A stretch of 64,000 nt of DNA from positions 3,839,001-3,903,000 of the forward strand of contig NZ_CP126994.1 of NCBI RefSeq assembly GCF_030252425.1, in the 5' to 3' direction. Within the stretch, counting starts at the first letter, position 1; every line of letters starts with the position of its first letter. The stretch is from Acidisoma sp. PAMC 29798 (GTDB lineage: Bacteria; Pseudomonadota; Alphaproteobacteria; Acetobacterales; Acetobacteraceae). The notes below the pieces were generated by a model that searched no databases, was not told where the DNA came from, and saw only the letters and a list, made by a program, of their open reading frames with translations. The translations under genes and the position numbers were made by a program. Shown here in pieces: positions 1 to 9,155 of the stretch.

Positions 1-1
1 G

Positions 2-211
2 CGCGTCACCCGCTGGGTGACCTGGCACGGCATCTCCCTGAACCTGGAGCCGATGCTCGACCACTTTGCGGGCATTGTTCCCTGCGGCATCCGCGAGTAT
101 GGGGTGACAAGCCTCCACGCACAGGGGATTGTGGTCAGCATGGCCGAACTCGACGCTGCCTTGGCGGCGAGTTGGTCACAGGTGTTCGGCGCTCCGCTTG
201 TAAGAGGCTGA
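2..211 (+). CDS. lipB: Octanoyltransferase LipB, C-terminal part (truncated by window start)
   Basis: LipB moves octanoyl groups from acyl carrier protein to lipoyl domains, the first step of lipoate attachment in the cytoplasm. Only the last ~69 residues are visible; the reading frame is open to the left edge. The segment [10 protein letters not shown] holds the family's catalytic cysteine (PCGI), preceded by WHGISLN and followed by GVTSL, all typical of LipB. The gene ends 103 bp upstream of secY on the same strand. That is an unusual neighbour, because rplO normally precedes secY. Family call is firm; full length and start cannot be seen. Confidence 0.9.
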   Translation, partial: RVTRWVTWHGISLNLEPMLDHFAGIVPCGIREYGVTSLHAQGIVVSMAELDAALAASWSQVFGAPLVRG

Positions 212-314
212 ACGGCGACTAAGAGTGTGTTTGAAGAAGACAGCTTTAAAGAAGACGGGCGAACAGGTGGCGGACGGTCCGACCCACGCCCCGTCGCATT
301 GATGGGAACCTGGG

Positions 315-1664
315 ATGGCCTCGGCGGCCGAACAACTCGCGGCAAATCTGAACTTCAGCACCTTCGCCAAGGCGAGCGAGCTGAAGAAGCGGATTTGGTT
401 TACCCTGGGGGCGTTGATCGTCTTCCGGATCGGCACCTATATCCCCGTGCCCGGCATCGACCCCACCGTCATGAGCGAACTCATGACGCGGACGGGCGGC
501 GGCATCCTGGGCATGTTCGACATGTTCTCGGGCGGTGCGTTGGGACGCATGACCGTCTTCGCGCTGAACATCATGCCTTACATCAGCGCCAGCATCATCA
601 TCCAGCTCATGTCTTCGGCGATCCCTCAGCTCGAAGCCCTGAAGAAGGAAGGTGACAGCGGCCGGCGGCGCCTCAACCAATATACCCGCTACCTGACGGC
701 GGTCATCGCCATCTTCCAGTCCTACGGCATCGCCGTGGGGCTTGAGAGCATGCGCGGCAGCCTGGGGCCGGCGGTCATCGATCCCGGCATGTTCTTCCGC
801 TTCACCTGCTGCATCACGCTGGTCGGCGGCACCATGTTCCTGATGTGGATCGGCGAGCAGATCACGGCGCGCGGCGTGGGCAATGGCTCCAGCCTCATCA
901 TCTTCGCGGGCATCGTGGCCAATCTGCCCTCTGCCCTCGCCAATCTGCTGGAGCTGGGCAAGACGGGCGCGCTGTCGCCCATCTTCGTCTTGGCCTTCGT
1001 CATCGGCGTGGTCGTGCTGATCGGCTTCGTGGTCTTCATGGAGCGGGCGCAGCGCCGCATCGTCATCCAATATCCAAAACGCCAAGTCGGCCAGAAGGTC
1101 TATGGCGGCGAATCGAGCCACATGCCGCTGAAGATCAACACCTCAGGCGTCATTCCGCCGATCTTCGCGAGTTCGATCCTGCTCATTCCCGCGACGGTCA
1201 TCGGCTTTTCCCATGCCGCCGGCACCGGCCCGAACTGGATGCGCTGGCTTGCTGCCGGCCTCGGCCATGGCCAGCCGATCTATATGATCCTGTATGCCGC
1301 CCTGATCGTGTTCTTCTCCTATTTCTATACCGCCGTGGTCTTCAACCCGGAGGAGACGGCGACCAACCTCAAGAAACAGGGCGGATTCATTCCTGGAATC
1401 CGACCGGGCACGAATACCGCCAACTATTTCGATCGGATCCTGACCCGCCTGACCACGGTCGGCGCCGTCTACCTTGTCATCGTGTGCTTGGTGCCGGAGT
1501 TTCTGATCGGCCATTACAGCCTGCCATTCTATTTTGGCGGCACAAGCCTGCTGATTATCGTCTCGGTCACTATGGACACGGTGACTCAAATCCAGTCCCA
1601 TCTCATCGCGCACCAATATGAAGGCCTGATCAAAAGGGGCCGTGGGCGAGGGAGGCTACGGTGA
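315..1664 (+). CDS. secY: Preprotein translocase subunit SecY
   Basis: Central channel subunit of the SecYEG translocon in the inner membrane. The 449 residues match the family length and contain about ten hydrophobic segments. Recognisable stretches include the N-terminal [21 protein letters not shown], the [12 protein letters not shown] loop and the C-terminal region around GFIPGIRPG. The ATG at 315 gives the usual short cytoplasmic N-terminus. The stop overlaps the GTG start of adk (GTGA), so the two are probably translationally coupled. This is the head of the visible part of the spc/alpha ribosomal region. Confidence 0.97.
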   Translation: MASAAEQLAANLNFSTFAKASELKKRIWFTLGALIVFRIGTYIPVPGIDPTVMSELMTRTGGGILGMFDMFSGGALGRMTVFALNIMPYISASIIIQLMSSAIPQLEALKKEGDSGRRRLNQYTRYLTAVIAIFQSYGIAVGLESMRGSLGPAVIDPGMFFRFTCCITLVGGTMFLMWIGEQITARGVGNGSSLIIFAGIVANLPSALANLLELGKTGALSPIFVLAFVIGVVVLIGFVVFMERAQRRIVIQYPKRQVGQKVYGGESSHMPLKINTSGVIPPIFASSILLIPATVIGFSHAAGTGPNWMRWLAAGLGHGQPIYMILYAALIVFFSYFYTAVVFNPEETATNLKKQGGFIPGIRPGTNTANYFDRILTRLTTVGAVYLVIVCLVPEFLIGHYSLPFYFGGTSLLIIVSVTMDTVTQIQSHLIAHQYEGLIKRGRGRGRLR

Positions 1665-2347
1665 ACATCATCCTGCTGGGGCCTCCGGGCGCCGGAAAAG
1701 GCACGCAGGCCAAGGGGCTTCAGCTTCGCCACGGCATCGCCCAAATCTCCACGGGGGATATGCTGCGGGCCGAAGTCGCGGCCGGGACTGAGATCGGCTT
1801 GCGCGCCAAAGGGATCATGGATGCCGGCGGCCTGGTGCCCGACGCGGTGATCGTCGCCATGCTGGAACACCGCATCCAGGCGCCCGATTGCAGCCAAGGC
1901 TTCATCCTCGACGGCTTCCCCCGCACCGTGCCGCAAGCCGAAGCGTTGGACGAGATGCTGGAGGCGGGCGGCAGCGCCATCGACGCGGTGATCGAATTGC
2001 GGGTGAACGACGCGGTTCTGATTGAACGCATCGCCGGCCGCTTCAGCTGCGCCAATTGCGGGGCCAGCTATAACGACGCCTTCCATCTGCCGAAGGCCGC
2101 CGACACCTGCGACGTCTGCGGGGCGCATGCCTTCATCCGCAGGCCGGACGACAAGCGGGAGGTCGTCTCGGCGCGCCTGGCCGCCTACAACCACCAGACG
2201 GCGCCGCTGCTGCCCTACTACGCAGGGCGCAACCGGCTGCACGTGGTGGACGGTCTGGCGGATATCGGGGATGTTGCCGCGACGATCGAAGCCACGCTGC
2301 AGACCCTGCCTCTGCGCACACCCACCCATGCGCTCACGCAAACGTGA
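1661..2347 (+). CDS. adk: Adenylate kinase, zinc-finger LID type
   Basis: Catalyses ATP + AMP to 2 ADP in the cytoplasm. The P-loop GPPGAGKGT is at residues 7-15, and DGFPRT (AMP site) follows near residue 85. The LID domain carries four cysteines, C130, C133, C150 and C153 (CxxC...CxxC), which in this family bind a structural metal ion, usually zinc. At 228 residues it is slightly longer than the usual 215-220. Start is GTG, overlapping the secY stop. The secY-adk-rpsM order is classical. Confidence 0.96.
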   Translation: MNIILLGPPGAGKGTQAKGLQLRHGIAQISTGDMLRAEVAAGTEIGLRAKGIMDAGGLVPDAVIVAMLEHRIQAPDCSQGFILDGFPRTVPQAEALDEMLEAGGSAIDAVIELRVNDAVLIERIAGRFSCANCGASYNDAFHLPKAADTCDVCGAHAFIRRPDDKREVVSARLAAYNHQTAPLLPYYAGRNRLHVVDGLADIGDVAATIEATLQTLPLRTPTHALTQT

Positions 2348-2401
2348 TCGGGCGCGGTTGACTCACGAATAGGTGCGGAGCTATTTCGCACCTCCGCCGA
2401 C

Positions 2402-2429
2402 GGGGTGAAGACCCTGGCCGGCTTTTTTT
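2402..2429 (+). terminator. Possible weak terminator or attenuator between adk and rpsM
   Basis: A short G/C-rich stretch ending in GGCCGGC is followed directly by seven T residues (2423-2429). A clean 7-bp stem (AGGTGCG / CGCACCT) lies just upstream at 2371-2393. The stem next to the T tract is weak and my pairing is uncertain, so partial attenuation inside the operon is only a suggestion. Confidence 0.35.
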
Positions 2430-2490
2430 CTCGGCCATTCCGGGACGACCCGCCGAACGCTCTCCGCGTTGGCGTTTGAGGAGTGTAAGC

Positions 2491-2868
2491 GTGGCGCGTA
2501 TTGCCGGGGTAAATATCCCGACCAACAAGCGGGTGGTGATCAGCCTCCGTTATATCTATGGCATTGGCCCGACCAAGGCCCTGGACATCTGCACGCGTCT
2601 TGGCATCGCATCTGAGCGCCGGGTTAACCAGCTCTCGGACGATGAAGTTCTCAAGATCCGCGAAATGATCGATCGTGAGCTGCGCGTCGAAGGCGACCTT
2701 CGCCGCGAAGTCTCCATGAACATCAAACGGCTGATGGATCTGGGCTGCTATCGCGGCCTCCGCCATCGCCGTGGCCTGCCGGTTCGTGGCCAGCGCACGC
2801 ATACCAATGCGCGCACCCGCAAGGGCAAGGCCGTGGCGATTGCCGGCAAGAAGAAGGTGACGAAGTAG
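2491..2868 (+). CDS. rpsM: 30S ribosomal protein S13
   Basis: Small-subunit head protein contacting 16S rRNA and the A/P-site region. The start chosen is GTG at 2491 because GAGGAG lies 7 bases upstream (2478-2483) and the protein then begins [10 protein letters not shown], the standard S13 N-terminus. An in-frame TTG at 2476 lies upstream of that Shine-Dalgarno site and is rejected. Length 125 residues. The C-terminus [14 protein letters not shown] is diagnostic. Confidence 0.97.
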   Translation: MARIAGVNIPTNKRVVISLRYIYGIGPTKALDICTRLGIASERRVNQLSDDEVLKIREMIDRELRVEGDLRREVSMNIKRLMDLGCYRGLRHRRGLPVRGQRTHTNARTRKGKAVAIAGKKKVTK

Positions 2869-2974
2869 GCGGTTATCCGCCCCCTTCTTCCACCGCGTCG
2901 AAGCTACATCTGATGTCCGAGCCGCCCGGCAGTGCCGTGGCGGCCGACGTCTCTAGTGACAGGATTTACGACCT

Positions 2975-3373
2975 ATGGCGAAGCCCGCCGCGACCACGTC
3001 GCGCCCCCGTAAAAAAGAGCGCAAGAACATCAGCTCGGGCGTGGCCCACGTTGCCGCGACCTTCAACAACACGGTCGTGACCATCACGGACGCGCAAGGC
3101 AACACAATTGCCTGGTCGTCGGCCGGTAGCCAGGGCTTCAAGGGTAGCCGCAAGTCGACTCCCTATGCTGCCCAGGTCGCCGCCGAAGACGCCGGCCGCA
3201 AGGCCCGTGAGCACGGCATGGAGACGTTGGAGATCGAAGTCAGCGGCCCGGGCTCGGGACGCGAGAGCGCGCTGCGCGCTCTCCAGACCGTTGGCTTCCA
3301 GGTTAGCTCGATCCGCGACACCACGGCGGTCCCGCATAACGGGTGCCGTCCGCGCAAGCGTCGCCGGGTCTGA
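2975..3373 (+). CDS. rpsK: 30S ribosomal protein S11
   Basis: Small-subunit platform protein. The 132 residues include the conserved [15 protein letters not shown] and the basic C-terminus [11 protein letters not shown]. It lies between rpsM and rpoA as in most bacteria. A GGCGG-TTAT-CCGCC mini-hairpin overlaps the rpsM stop just upstream (2868-2881), without a T tract. Confidence 0.97.
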   Translation: MAKPAATTSRPRKKERKNISSGVAHVAATFNNTVVTITDAQGNTIAWSSAGSQGFKGSRKSTPYAAQVAAEDAGRKAREHGMETLEIEVSGPGSGRESALRALQTVGFQVSSIRDTTAVPHNGCRPRKRRRV

Positions 3374-3460
3374 CGGACCAAGACCGTCCTGTCGCCGACG
3401 TGGCCGACCCCTTTTGCTCCTAAGGGCTCGCCACCCGGCTTGTTCTTTTAAGAGGCGAAC

Positions 3461-4480
3461 GTGGTATTGCAGAGAAATTGGGAATCGCTGATCAAGCCCG
3501 AGAAACTCGAATTCGAGTCGGGTAACGATCCCTCCTGCGTCGCCACCGTCGTGGCGGAGCCGCTAGAGCGCGGTTTCGGCATGACCTTGGGCAATGCGAT
3601 TCGGCGCGTCCTGCTGTCTTCCTTGCAGGGTGCTGCTGTCACCGCAGTGCAGATCGACGGCGTATTGCATGAATTTAGCACCATTCCGGGTGTCCGCGAG
3701 GACGTGACGGATATTGTGCTCAACGTGAAACAGCTCGCGCTGCGGATGCACGGCGAAGGCCCGAAGCGCATGATGCTTTCGGCCGTCGGCCCGGGCGAAG
3801 TGCGTGCGGAGCAGATTCAGGCCGGCCATGACATCGAGATCATGAACCCCGACCTCGTCATCTGCACGCTCGACGAGGGCATGAAGCTGGGCATGGAGTT
3901 CACGGTCAACCTCGGCAAGGGCTATGTCGCGGCCTCCGCCAACCGTCCGGAAGACGCGCCGATCGGGCTTATCCCCGTCGACTCGATCTATTCGCCGGTG
4001 AAGCGCGTGTCCTACAAGGTCGAGCCGACCCGCGTCGGTCAGGTGACGGATTACGACAAGCTCCTGCTCACGCTGGAGACCAACGGCGCCGTTACGCCCG
4101 AGGATGCCGTGGCCCTCGCCGCTCGTATTCTTCAGGACCAGTTGCAGCTCTTCATCAACTTCGATGAGCCGCAGCAGCTTCGCCTTGAGGAAGCGCAGGA
4201 CGATCTGCCCTTCAACCGCAACCTGCTTCGCAAGGTCGATGAACTCGAACTTTCGGTGCGGAGCGCCAACTGCCTGAAGAACGACAACATCGTCTATATC
4301 GGTGACCTCGTTCAGAAGAGTGAGCAGGAAATGCTGCGCACGCCGAACTTCGGCCGCAAGTCGCTGAACGAGATCAAGGAAGTGCTCACCGTTATGGGCC
4401 TCTCCCTTGGGATGAACGTTCAAGGCTGGCCGCCCGAGAATATCGAAGACCTCGCTCGCCGGCTCGAAGAGCCGTTCTAA
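3461..4480 (+). CDS. rpoA: DNA-directed RNA polymerase subunit alpha
   Basis: Assembly platform of RNA polymerase. The GTG start at 3461 has AGAGG five bases upstream. The 339 residues comprise the N-terminal dimerisation domain (about 1-230, with [13 protein letters not shown] and [12 protein letters not shown]) and the C-terminal helix-hairpin domain (about 255-339, with [11 protein letters not shown] and [11 protein letters not shown]-like sequence) that contacts UP elements and activators. It is the fourth gene in a run with adk, rpsM and rpsK and is followed by rplQ. Confidence 0.98.
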   Translation: MVLQRNWESLIKPEKLEFESGNDPSCVATVVAEPLERGFGMTLGNAIRRVLLSSLQGAAVTAVQIDGVLHEFSTIPGVREDVTDIVLNVKQLALRMHGEGPKRMMLSAVGPGEVRAEQIQAGHDIEIMNPDLVICTLDEGMKLGMEFTVNLGKGYVAASANRPEDAPIGLIPVDSIYSPVKRVSYKVEPTRVGQVTDYDKLLLTLETNGAVTPEDAVALAARILQDQLQLFINFDEPQQLRLEEAQDDLPFNRNLLRKVDELELSVRSANCLKNDNIVYIGDLVQKSEQEMLRTPNFGRKSLNEIKEVLTVMGLSLGMNVQGWPPENIEDLARRLEEPF

Positions 4481-4538
4481 CGAACGGCCTCTCCGCGCCT
4501 ATTGATGAATTGAACGCACAGGTCGAAGGACTGAAACC

Positions 4539-4973
4539 ATGCGTCACGGTGTTTCCGGGCGAAAGCTCGGCGTTACGTCTACCCATCGCCTTGCCATGTT
4601 CCGCAACATGGCTGTGGCTTTGATCAAGCACGAGCAGATCACGACGACGCTGCCCAAGGCGAAGGAGCTCCGGCCCGTCGCCGAGAAGCTGATCACCCTC
4701 GGCAAGCGCGGCGATCTTCATGCCCGTCGCCAGGCCTATGCGCAGCTGCGCGACGATAGCATCGTCAACAAGCTGTTCGAGGCTTTGGCCGATCGGTACA
4801 AGGCCCGCACGGGTGGTTACACCCGCGTGCTGAAGGCCGGCATCCGCTACGGCGATGCCGCCCCGATGGCGATCATCGAGCTGGTCGAGCGTGATCCTTC
4901 CGCCAAGGGCCAGGACAGCGGCCCGAAGCAGGAAGTCAATTCCGACGCTGAATACCCGACCGCCGAGGACTGA
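4539..4973 (+). CDS. rplQ: 50S ribosomal protein L17
   Basis: Large-subunit protein near the exit tunnel. The N-terminus [17 protein letters not shown] is diagnostic. Length is 144 residues, with an acidic C-terminal extension (from about residue 120) beyond the ~115-residue core. It is the last gene of the alpha operon and is followed 28 bp later by a strong rho-independent terminator. Confidence 0.97.
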   Translation: MRHGVSGRKLGVTSTHRLAMFRNMAVALIKHEQITTTLPKAKELRPVAEKLITLGKRGDLHARRQAYAQLRDDSIVNKLFEALADRYKARTGGYTRVLKAGIRYGDAAPMAIIELVERDPSAKGQDSGPKQEVNSDAEYPTAED

Positions 4974-5001
4974 GATCTTCCGGATTGCGGACGATACAAA
5001 G

Positions 5002-5027
5002 GGCGGGCCAGTCGGGTCCGCCTTTTT
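5002..5027 (+). terminator. Rho-independent terminator after rplQ
   Basis: GGCGGGCC (5002-5009) pairs with GGTCCGCC (5015-5022) across a 5-nt loop, with one G-T wobble, and is followed by five T (5023-5027). It lies between rplQ and rarA in the right orientation to end the ribosomal transcript. Confidence 0.85.
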
Positions 5028-5119
5028 CGTTTTCAGTCGATGTGCGGGATAGTAGGGCGGATGAGCGCAGCGTTATCCGCCAAACCCATGCGTCCCAATC
5101 CATGATCGAGTAACCCTCC

Positions 5120-6484
5120 GTGGCCCGTATTCCTGTCCCTTCCGGCGATCTCTTCGGCGCCCCGCCCGCCACGCCGGCACCGTCCGCGGCCCGTGGCGGC
5201 GCGAGCAAGAAGCCACGCCCGCTGGCGGACCGGCTACGCCCGGCGACGCTCGGCGATGTCACGGGCCAGGATCACCTCCTGGGTCCTGACGGCACACTGA
5301 CGCGCATGCTGGCGCGCGGGTCGCTCGCCTCGCTCATCCTCTGGGGGCCGCCCGGCGTCGGCAAGACCACGATCGCGCGTCTGATCGCCGAACAGGCCGA
5401 TCTGCTATTCGCCCAGATCTCCGCCGTCTTCTCCGGCGTCGCCGACCTCAAGCGCGTCTTCGAGGAAGCGGCCCGCCATGGCCGCACCGGCCAGGACACC
5501 CTGCTGTTCGTCGATGAAATCCATCGCTTCAACCGCGCCCAGCAGGATGCCTTCCTGCCCGTGGTCGAGGAAGGCATCGTCACGCTGATCGGCGCCACGA
5601 CAGAAAACCCCTCCTTCGCCCTCAATGGCGCGCTGCTCTCCCGCTGCCAGGTTCTGGTGCTCAAGCGCCTCGACGATGCCGCGCTGGAAAAGCTGCTGGC
5701 GCGGGCGGAGATCGAAATCGCCCGCGCCCTGCCGCTGGACGCTGAGGGTCGCGCCAGCCTGCGCGCCATGTCGGACGGTGACGGCCGCTATTTGCTCAAT
5801 ATGGTCGAGCAGCTTTTCTCCCTGCCAGAGAGCACCGCGCCGCTCGATGCCGCCGGCCTCTCCGACCTGCTGTCAAAGCGCGCCGCGCTGTATGACAAGG
5901 ACCGGGAGGAGCATTACAATCTCATCTCCGCGCTGCATAAGTCGCTGCGCGGCTCCGACCCCGATGCGGCGCTTTATTGGTTTTCGCGCATGCTGGTGGG
6001 CGGCGAGGACCCCCGCTACATCGCGCGCCGGCTGCTGCGCTTCGCCGCCGAAGACATCGGCATGGCCGATCCCCAGGCGCTGGTGCAGACGCTGACCGCT
6101 TGGGAAACCTATGAGCGGTTGGGCAGCCCGGAGGGCGAACTCGCCCTTGCCCAGGCCGTCGTCTATCTCGGCACCGCGCCCAAATCCAATGCCGTCTATG
6201 CCGCCTTCGGCGCTGCCCAAAAGGCTGCGAAGGAGACCGGCAGCCTGATGCCGCCGGCCCATATCCGCAACGCGCCGACCAAGCTGATGCGCGAATTGGG
6301 CTATGGCGAGGGCTATGCCTATGACCACGGAGAGGAAGACGCCTTCTCCGGCCAGAATTATTTCCCGGAAGGGATGCCCCGTGCCCGATTCTACAGCCCC
6401 AGCGACCGGGGGCTGGAGCGCGACATCGGCAAACGCCTGGATCATTGGGCGCGGCTGCGGGCAGAGCGTGAGGACCAAACATGA
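5120..6484 (+). CDS. rarA: Replication-associated recombination protein A (AAA+ ATPase)
   Basis: RarA/MgsA is a clamp-loader-like AAA+ ATPase acting at stalled replication forks. The 454 residues fit the family. Walker A GPPGVGKTT is near residue 77, Walker B with DEIHRFN near 131, and a sensor-1-like GATTENPSF follows. C-terminal signatures include HYNLISALHKSLRGSDPDAALYW in two parts and PEDIGMADP-like sequence. The GTG start at 5120 leads to a DLFG motif, often seen near the N-terminus. The stop overlaps the ATG of the next gene (ATGA), implying coupling. Confidence 0.95.
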   Translation: MARIPVPSGDLFGAPPATPAPSAARGGASKKPRPLADRLRPATLGDVTGQDHLLGPDGTLTRMLARGSLASLILWGPPGVGKTTIARLIAEQADLLFAQISAVFSGVADLKRVFEEAARHGRTGQDTLLFVDEIHRFNRAQQDAFLPVVEEGIVTLIGATTENPSFALNGALLSRCQVLVLKRLDDAALEKLLARAEIEIARALPLDAEGRASLRAMSDGDGRYLLNMVEQLFSLPESTAPLDAAGLSDLLSKRAALYDKDREEHYNLISALHKSLRGSDPDAALYWFSRMLVGGEDPRYIARRLLRFAAEDIGMADPQALVQTLTAWETYERLGSPEGELALAQAVVYLGTAPKSNAVYAAFGAAQKAAKETGSLMPPAHIRNAPTKLMRELGYGEGYAYDHGEEDAFSGQNYFPEGMPRARFYSPSDRGLERDIGKRLDHWARLRAEREDQT

Positions 6485-7467
6485 CCACCGTCGAAGAACG
6501 TCTCGTCACCCTGGACGAGGCCGACATCCGGCTCGACCGCTGGTTTCGCCGCCATTTCCCCGGCATGACCCAGGGCGGCATCGAAAAGCTGTGCCGCACC
6601 GGTCAGATTCGCGTGCAGGGCAAGCGGGTCGAGGCATCGACCCGTCTCCAACCGGGCAATACCATTCGCGTGCCGCCGCCGGCCTTGGCGCTGGCGGACG
6701 GTCCGCCCGAGCGTCTGGCCAAGCCGCTCGACTCGCGGACGGCGAAGGATGTCGCCCGCATGGTGATCTATCGGGACGACTGGATCATCGTCATCGACAA
6801 GCCGCCCGGCCTCGCGACGCAAGGCGGCCCCGGGATCACCAAGCATCTGGACGGTATGCTCGACGGGTTGCGCTTCGGCGCGCCGGATCGGCCGCGTCTG
6901 GTCCACCGGCTTGATCGCGATACTTCGGGCGTCTTGCTCCTGGCGCGCACGCCGGGAATCGCCGGCAAACTCGCCGCCGCCTTCCGCACGCGCACCGTGC
7001 AGAAGACCTATTGGGCGGTGGTCAACGGCCTGCCGGTGCCGATGAAGGGGCGGATTGATCTCGCGCTGACCCGCACGCAGGGTTTGGGCGGCGCGCGCAG
7101 TGCCATCGCCCATGCCTCGGACCCCGATGCGACCAAGGCGAGCACGGAATACGAGACGATCGACCATGCCGGGCGCAAGTTCAGTTGGCTCGGCCTTTAT
7201 CCCCATACAGGCCGCACCCATCAGTTGCGGGTGCATTGCTCGGCGATCGGCAATCCGATCCTGGGCGACATGGCCTATGGCGGCGAGTCAGGGATGGAGA
7301 CGGTGGCGGGCAGGCTGCATCTGCACGCCCGCGCCTTGACGCTGCCGCATCCGGCCGGCGGCACGATGTCGGTCAGCGCCGCCTTGCCGCCGCATATGGT
7401 GGAGACTTTTAAGCAGCTCGGCTTCGCGGCACCGGCGGTCGAGCCGGCGCGGTGGCAGCAGGAGTAG
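6481..7467 (+). CDS. rluC: 23S rRNA pseudouridine synthase, RluA/RluC family
   Basis: Converts specific uridines in 23S rRNA to pseudouridine. An S4 RNA-binding domain occupies about residues 13-70, followed by the catalytic domain with HRLDRDTSG; D145 is the expected nucleophile. GRTHQLRVH and NPILGDMAYGG are further family motifs. Length 328 residues. The first codons overlap the rarA stop. RluC is the most likely specificity, but RluA-family targets cannot be assigned from sequence alone. Confidence 0.88.
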   Translation: MTTVEERLVTLDEADIRLDRWFRRHFPGMTQGGIEKLCRTGQIRVQGKRVEASTRLQPGNTIRVPPPALALADGPPERLAKPLDSRTAKDVARMVIYRDDWIIVIDKPPGLATQGGPGITKHLDGMLDGLRFGAPDRPRLVHRLDRDTSGVLLLARTPGIAGKLAAAFRTRTVQKTYWAVVNGLPVPMKGRIDLALTRTQGLGGARSAIAHASDPDATKASTEYETIDHAGRKFSWLGLYPHTGRTHQLRVHCSAIGNPILGDMAYGGESGMETVAGRLHLHARALTLPHPAGGTMSVSAALPPHMVETFKQLGFAAPAVEPARWQQE

Positions 7468-7494
7468 GAGAACAACGCCTGCCATAGTGTACTC

Positions 7495-7593
7495 GTCATG
7501 CGCGGACTTGATCCGCGCACCTACCCGTTTCGGTGCCCAGACGCCGTCATGGCGCCGAAACGGGTAGGCCCGCGCATCAAGTGCGCGGGTGAC
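7495..7593. repeat. Compound REP-like palindrome, 43-bp arms
   Basis: Two arms of 43 bp (7495-7537 and 7551-7593) are imperfect reverse complements, differing at a handful of positions, around a 13-base spacer. Each arm itself contains a smaller dyad of the form CGCGGACTTGATCCGCG. It lies between the convergent 3' ends of rluC and olsB. It is related to the dyads at 14640, 18231 and 20634. Confidence 0.8.
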
Positions 7594-7611
7594 GATGCTT
7601 ATATATTCCGC

Positions 7612-8433
7612 CTACCGCCGATCCCGTCCGTAATGCCGGTAGTACTTTCCCGTCACCAGATCGCTCTGCACGACCACCGCCACGTCCGTCGTGTTGAACT
7701 GGTGGTCGATGACCGCCCCATCCCCCACAAAGCCGCCGAGGCGCAAATAGCCTTTGATAAGCGGCGGGAGACCCGTCAGGATCTTTCGCCCGTCGATGGC
7801 CGCCGGGTCCATGCGCTGCATATCCACGAAACGCTCCGGCAAGGCGCGGAGCCGGATATCGGGTGGGGCGAGATGATGGGCATGGAGATAGGTCAGGTCC
7901 GGCGCCAGCAGATCGACATCGGTCCCCGGCAAGCTCGCGCAGCCGAACATCAGATCGATGTTGTGGATGAAGATATAGGCCGCAATGCCGCGCCATAGCA
8001 GTTGCATGGCAGCCCTGCCGCGATAGGCAGAATCGACGCAAGACCGACCGAGTTCCAGCACCCGCCCCGGAAACCGCTCGATGACGTCCATGTCGTATTC
8101 ATCGGCCGAATAGAAGCGACCAATGGCATCCGCCGCTTCCCGGCGAATCAGCCGATAGGTTCCAACCACACATCGGGGGCCATGGCCGAGGTCATGATCG
8201 ACCACAAGCAGATGGTCGGCGACGGCATCGTAGACATCGCGGTCGCGGCCACTGGCCGCCGCCACGGGATCGGGCCGCGCCCCCAGTTCTTCGTAGAAGA
8301 CCCGGTATCGCAGGGCCTGGGCGGCATCCAGCTCCTCCGGTGAGCGGGCGATGCGTAAACCGAGATTGCCCGCGCGAAGCTCCCCGATGCCTTCATCCAT
8401 CTCCAGGGCCGCGAGGGGATCGGACAAGATCAC
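7612..8433 (-). CDS. olsB: L-ornithine N(alpha)-acyltransferase OlsB-like (ornithine lipid synthesis)
   Basis: The protein matches the GNAT-fold hemolysin-like family that includes OlsB, which transfers a 3-hydroxyacyl chain from ACP to ornithine to form lyso-ornithine lipid, a phosphate-free membrane lipid. Motifs seen: LRYRVFYEELGA near residue 42, VGTYRLI near 90, ELGRSCVDSAYRGR near 127 and LMFGCASLPGTD near 160. Length 273. The GTG start at 8433 immediately follows the stop of the Fur-like gene (TGAGTG), so the two form an operon. No olsA partner is visible nearby. The acyltransferase family is clear; the exact substrate is inferred. Confidence 0.8.
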   Translation of the reverse strand: MILSDPLAALEMDEGIGELRAGNLGLRIARSPEELDAAQALRYRVFYEELGARPDPVAAASGRDRDVYDAVADHLLVVDHDLGHGPRCVVGTYRLIRREAADAIGRFYSADEYDMDVIERFPGRVLELGRSCVDSAYRGRAAMQLLWRGIAAYIFIHNIDLMFGCASLPGTDVDLLAPDLTYLHAHHLAPPDIRLRALPERFVDMQRMDPAAIDGRKILTGLPPLIKGYLRLGGFVGDGAVIDHQFNTTDVAVVVQSDLVTGKYYRHYGRDRR

Positions 8434-8919
8434 TCAATGCCCACGATCGACGCCAGCGGTCGCGACCCGGCGGGGCTCGCGCGCTGGTTTGCTCTCTTTC
8501 GCGACAGGCTGTTCCTGATGCTTGCGGCCGAAAAGCTCCAACCGATGGGAGGCGAGATCGAAGCCCAGCCGGTTGGCGATGGCCCTGATCGTCTGTTCCA
8601 GCTCGGGGTCCATGAATTCGATCACCCGGCCGCTATCGACATCGACGAGATGATGATGCGGGCCGGGCGTTGTGGGCTCGTAGCGGGCGCGACCGCCACC
8701 AAAGTCCCGCCGTTCCAGGATGCCGTTTTCCTCGAACAGGCGAACCGTCCGATAGACGGTCGCGATCGACATGCGATTGTCGAGGGCGACGGCGCGACGA
8801 TACAGCTCCTCAACATCGGGATGGTCCTCGGCATCCGATAGGACGCTGGCGATGACGCGGCGCTGCCCCGTCATCTTCAGACCCTTTTCGATGCACAGCC
8901 GCTCGATACGCGACATCAT
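8434..8919 (-). CDS. fur: Fur-family metalloregulator, Mur/alphaproteobacterial Fur type
   Basis: Winged-helix metal-dependent repressor of about 161 residues. The DNA-binding part includes GLKMTGQRRVI and SIATVYRTVRLFEE (about 20-65). The dimerisation domain has HHHLVDVDSGRVIEF with the metal-binding histidines. The CxxC pairs found in enterobacterial Fur are absent, as in rhizobial Mur/Fur proteins, so the metal may be manganese or iron. Tandem ATGs occur at 8919 and 8916 after a GGAAGACAGAGG leader. An in-frame upstream extension is rejected because it carries no Fur homology. It directly precedes olsB. Confidence 0.88.
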   Translation of the reverse strand: MMSRIERLCIEKGLKMTGQRRVIASVLSDAEDHPDVEELYRRAVALDNRMSIATVYRTVRLFEENGILERRDFGGGRARYEPTTPGPHHHLVDVDSGRVIEFMDPELEQTIRAIANRLGFDLASHRLELFGRKHQEQPVAKESKPAREPRRVATAGVDRGH

Positions 8920-9155
8920 CCTCTGTCTTCCGGCCTTATCGTCGCCTCCTGCGGATCCACGGCGCGAAACCACGCCATCGGTCGCCGGAACGTCCCGCGA
9001 GCGATCTCCCACCGCAGAACCACCCGCACCGGCGCCTTGCGGCACGAGCCGTGTTTCAGAATCCGGCGATCCGGCGTTTCCCATCCACCGTTTATAGGCG
9101 AGCGGAGGGAGGAGGCAAAGCGTGCTGCGGCCTGCACCGGGAAACACGCCCGCAA

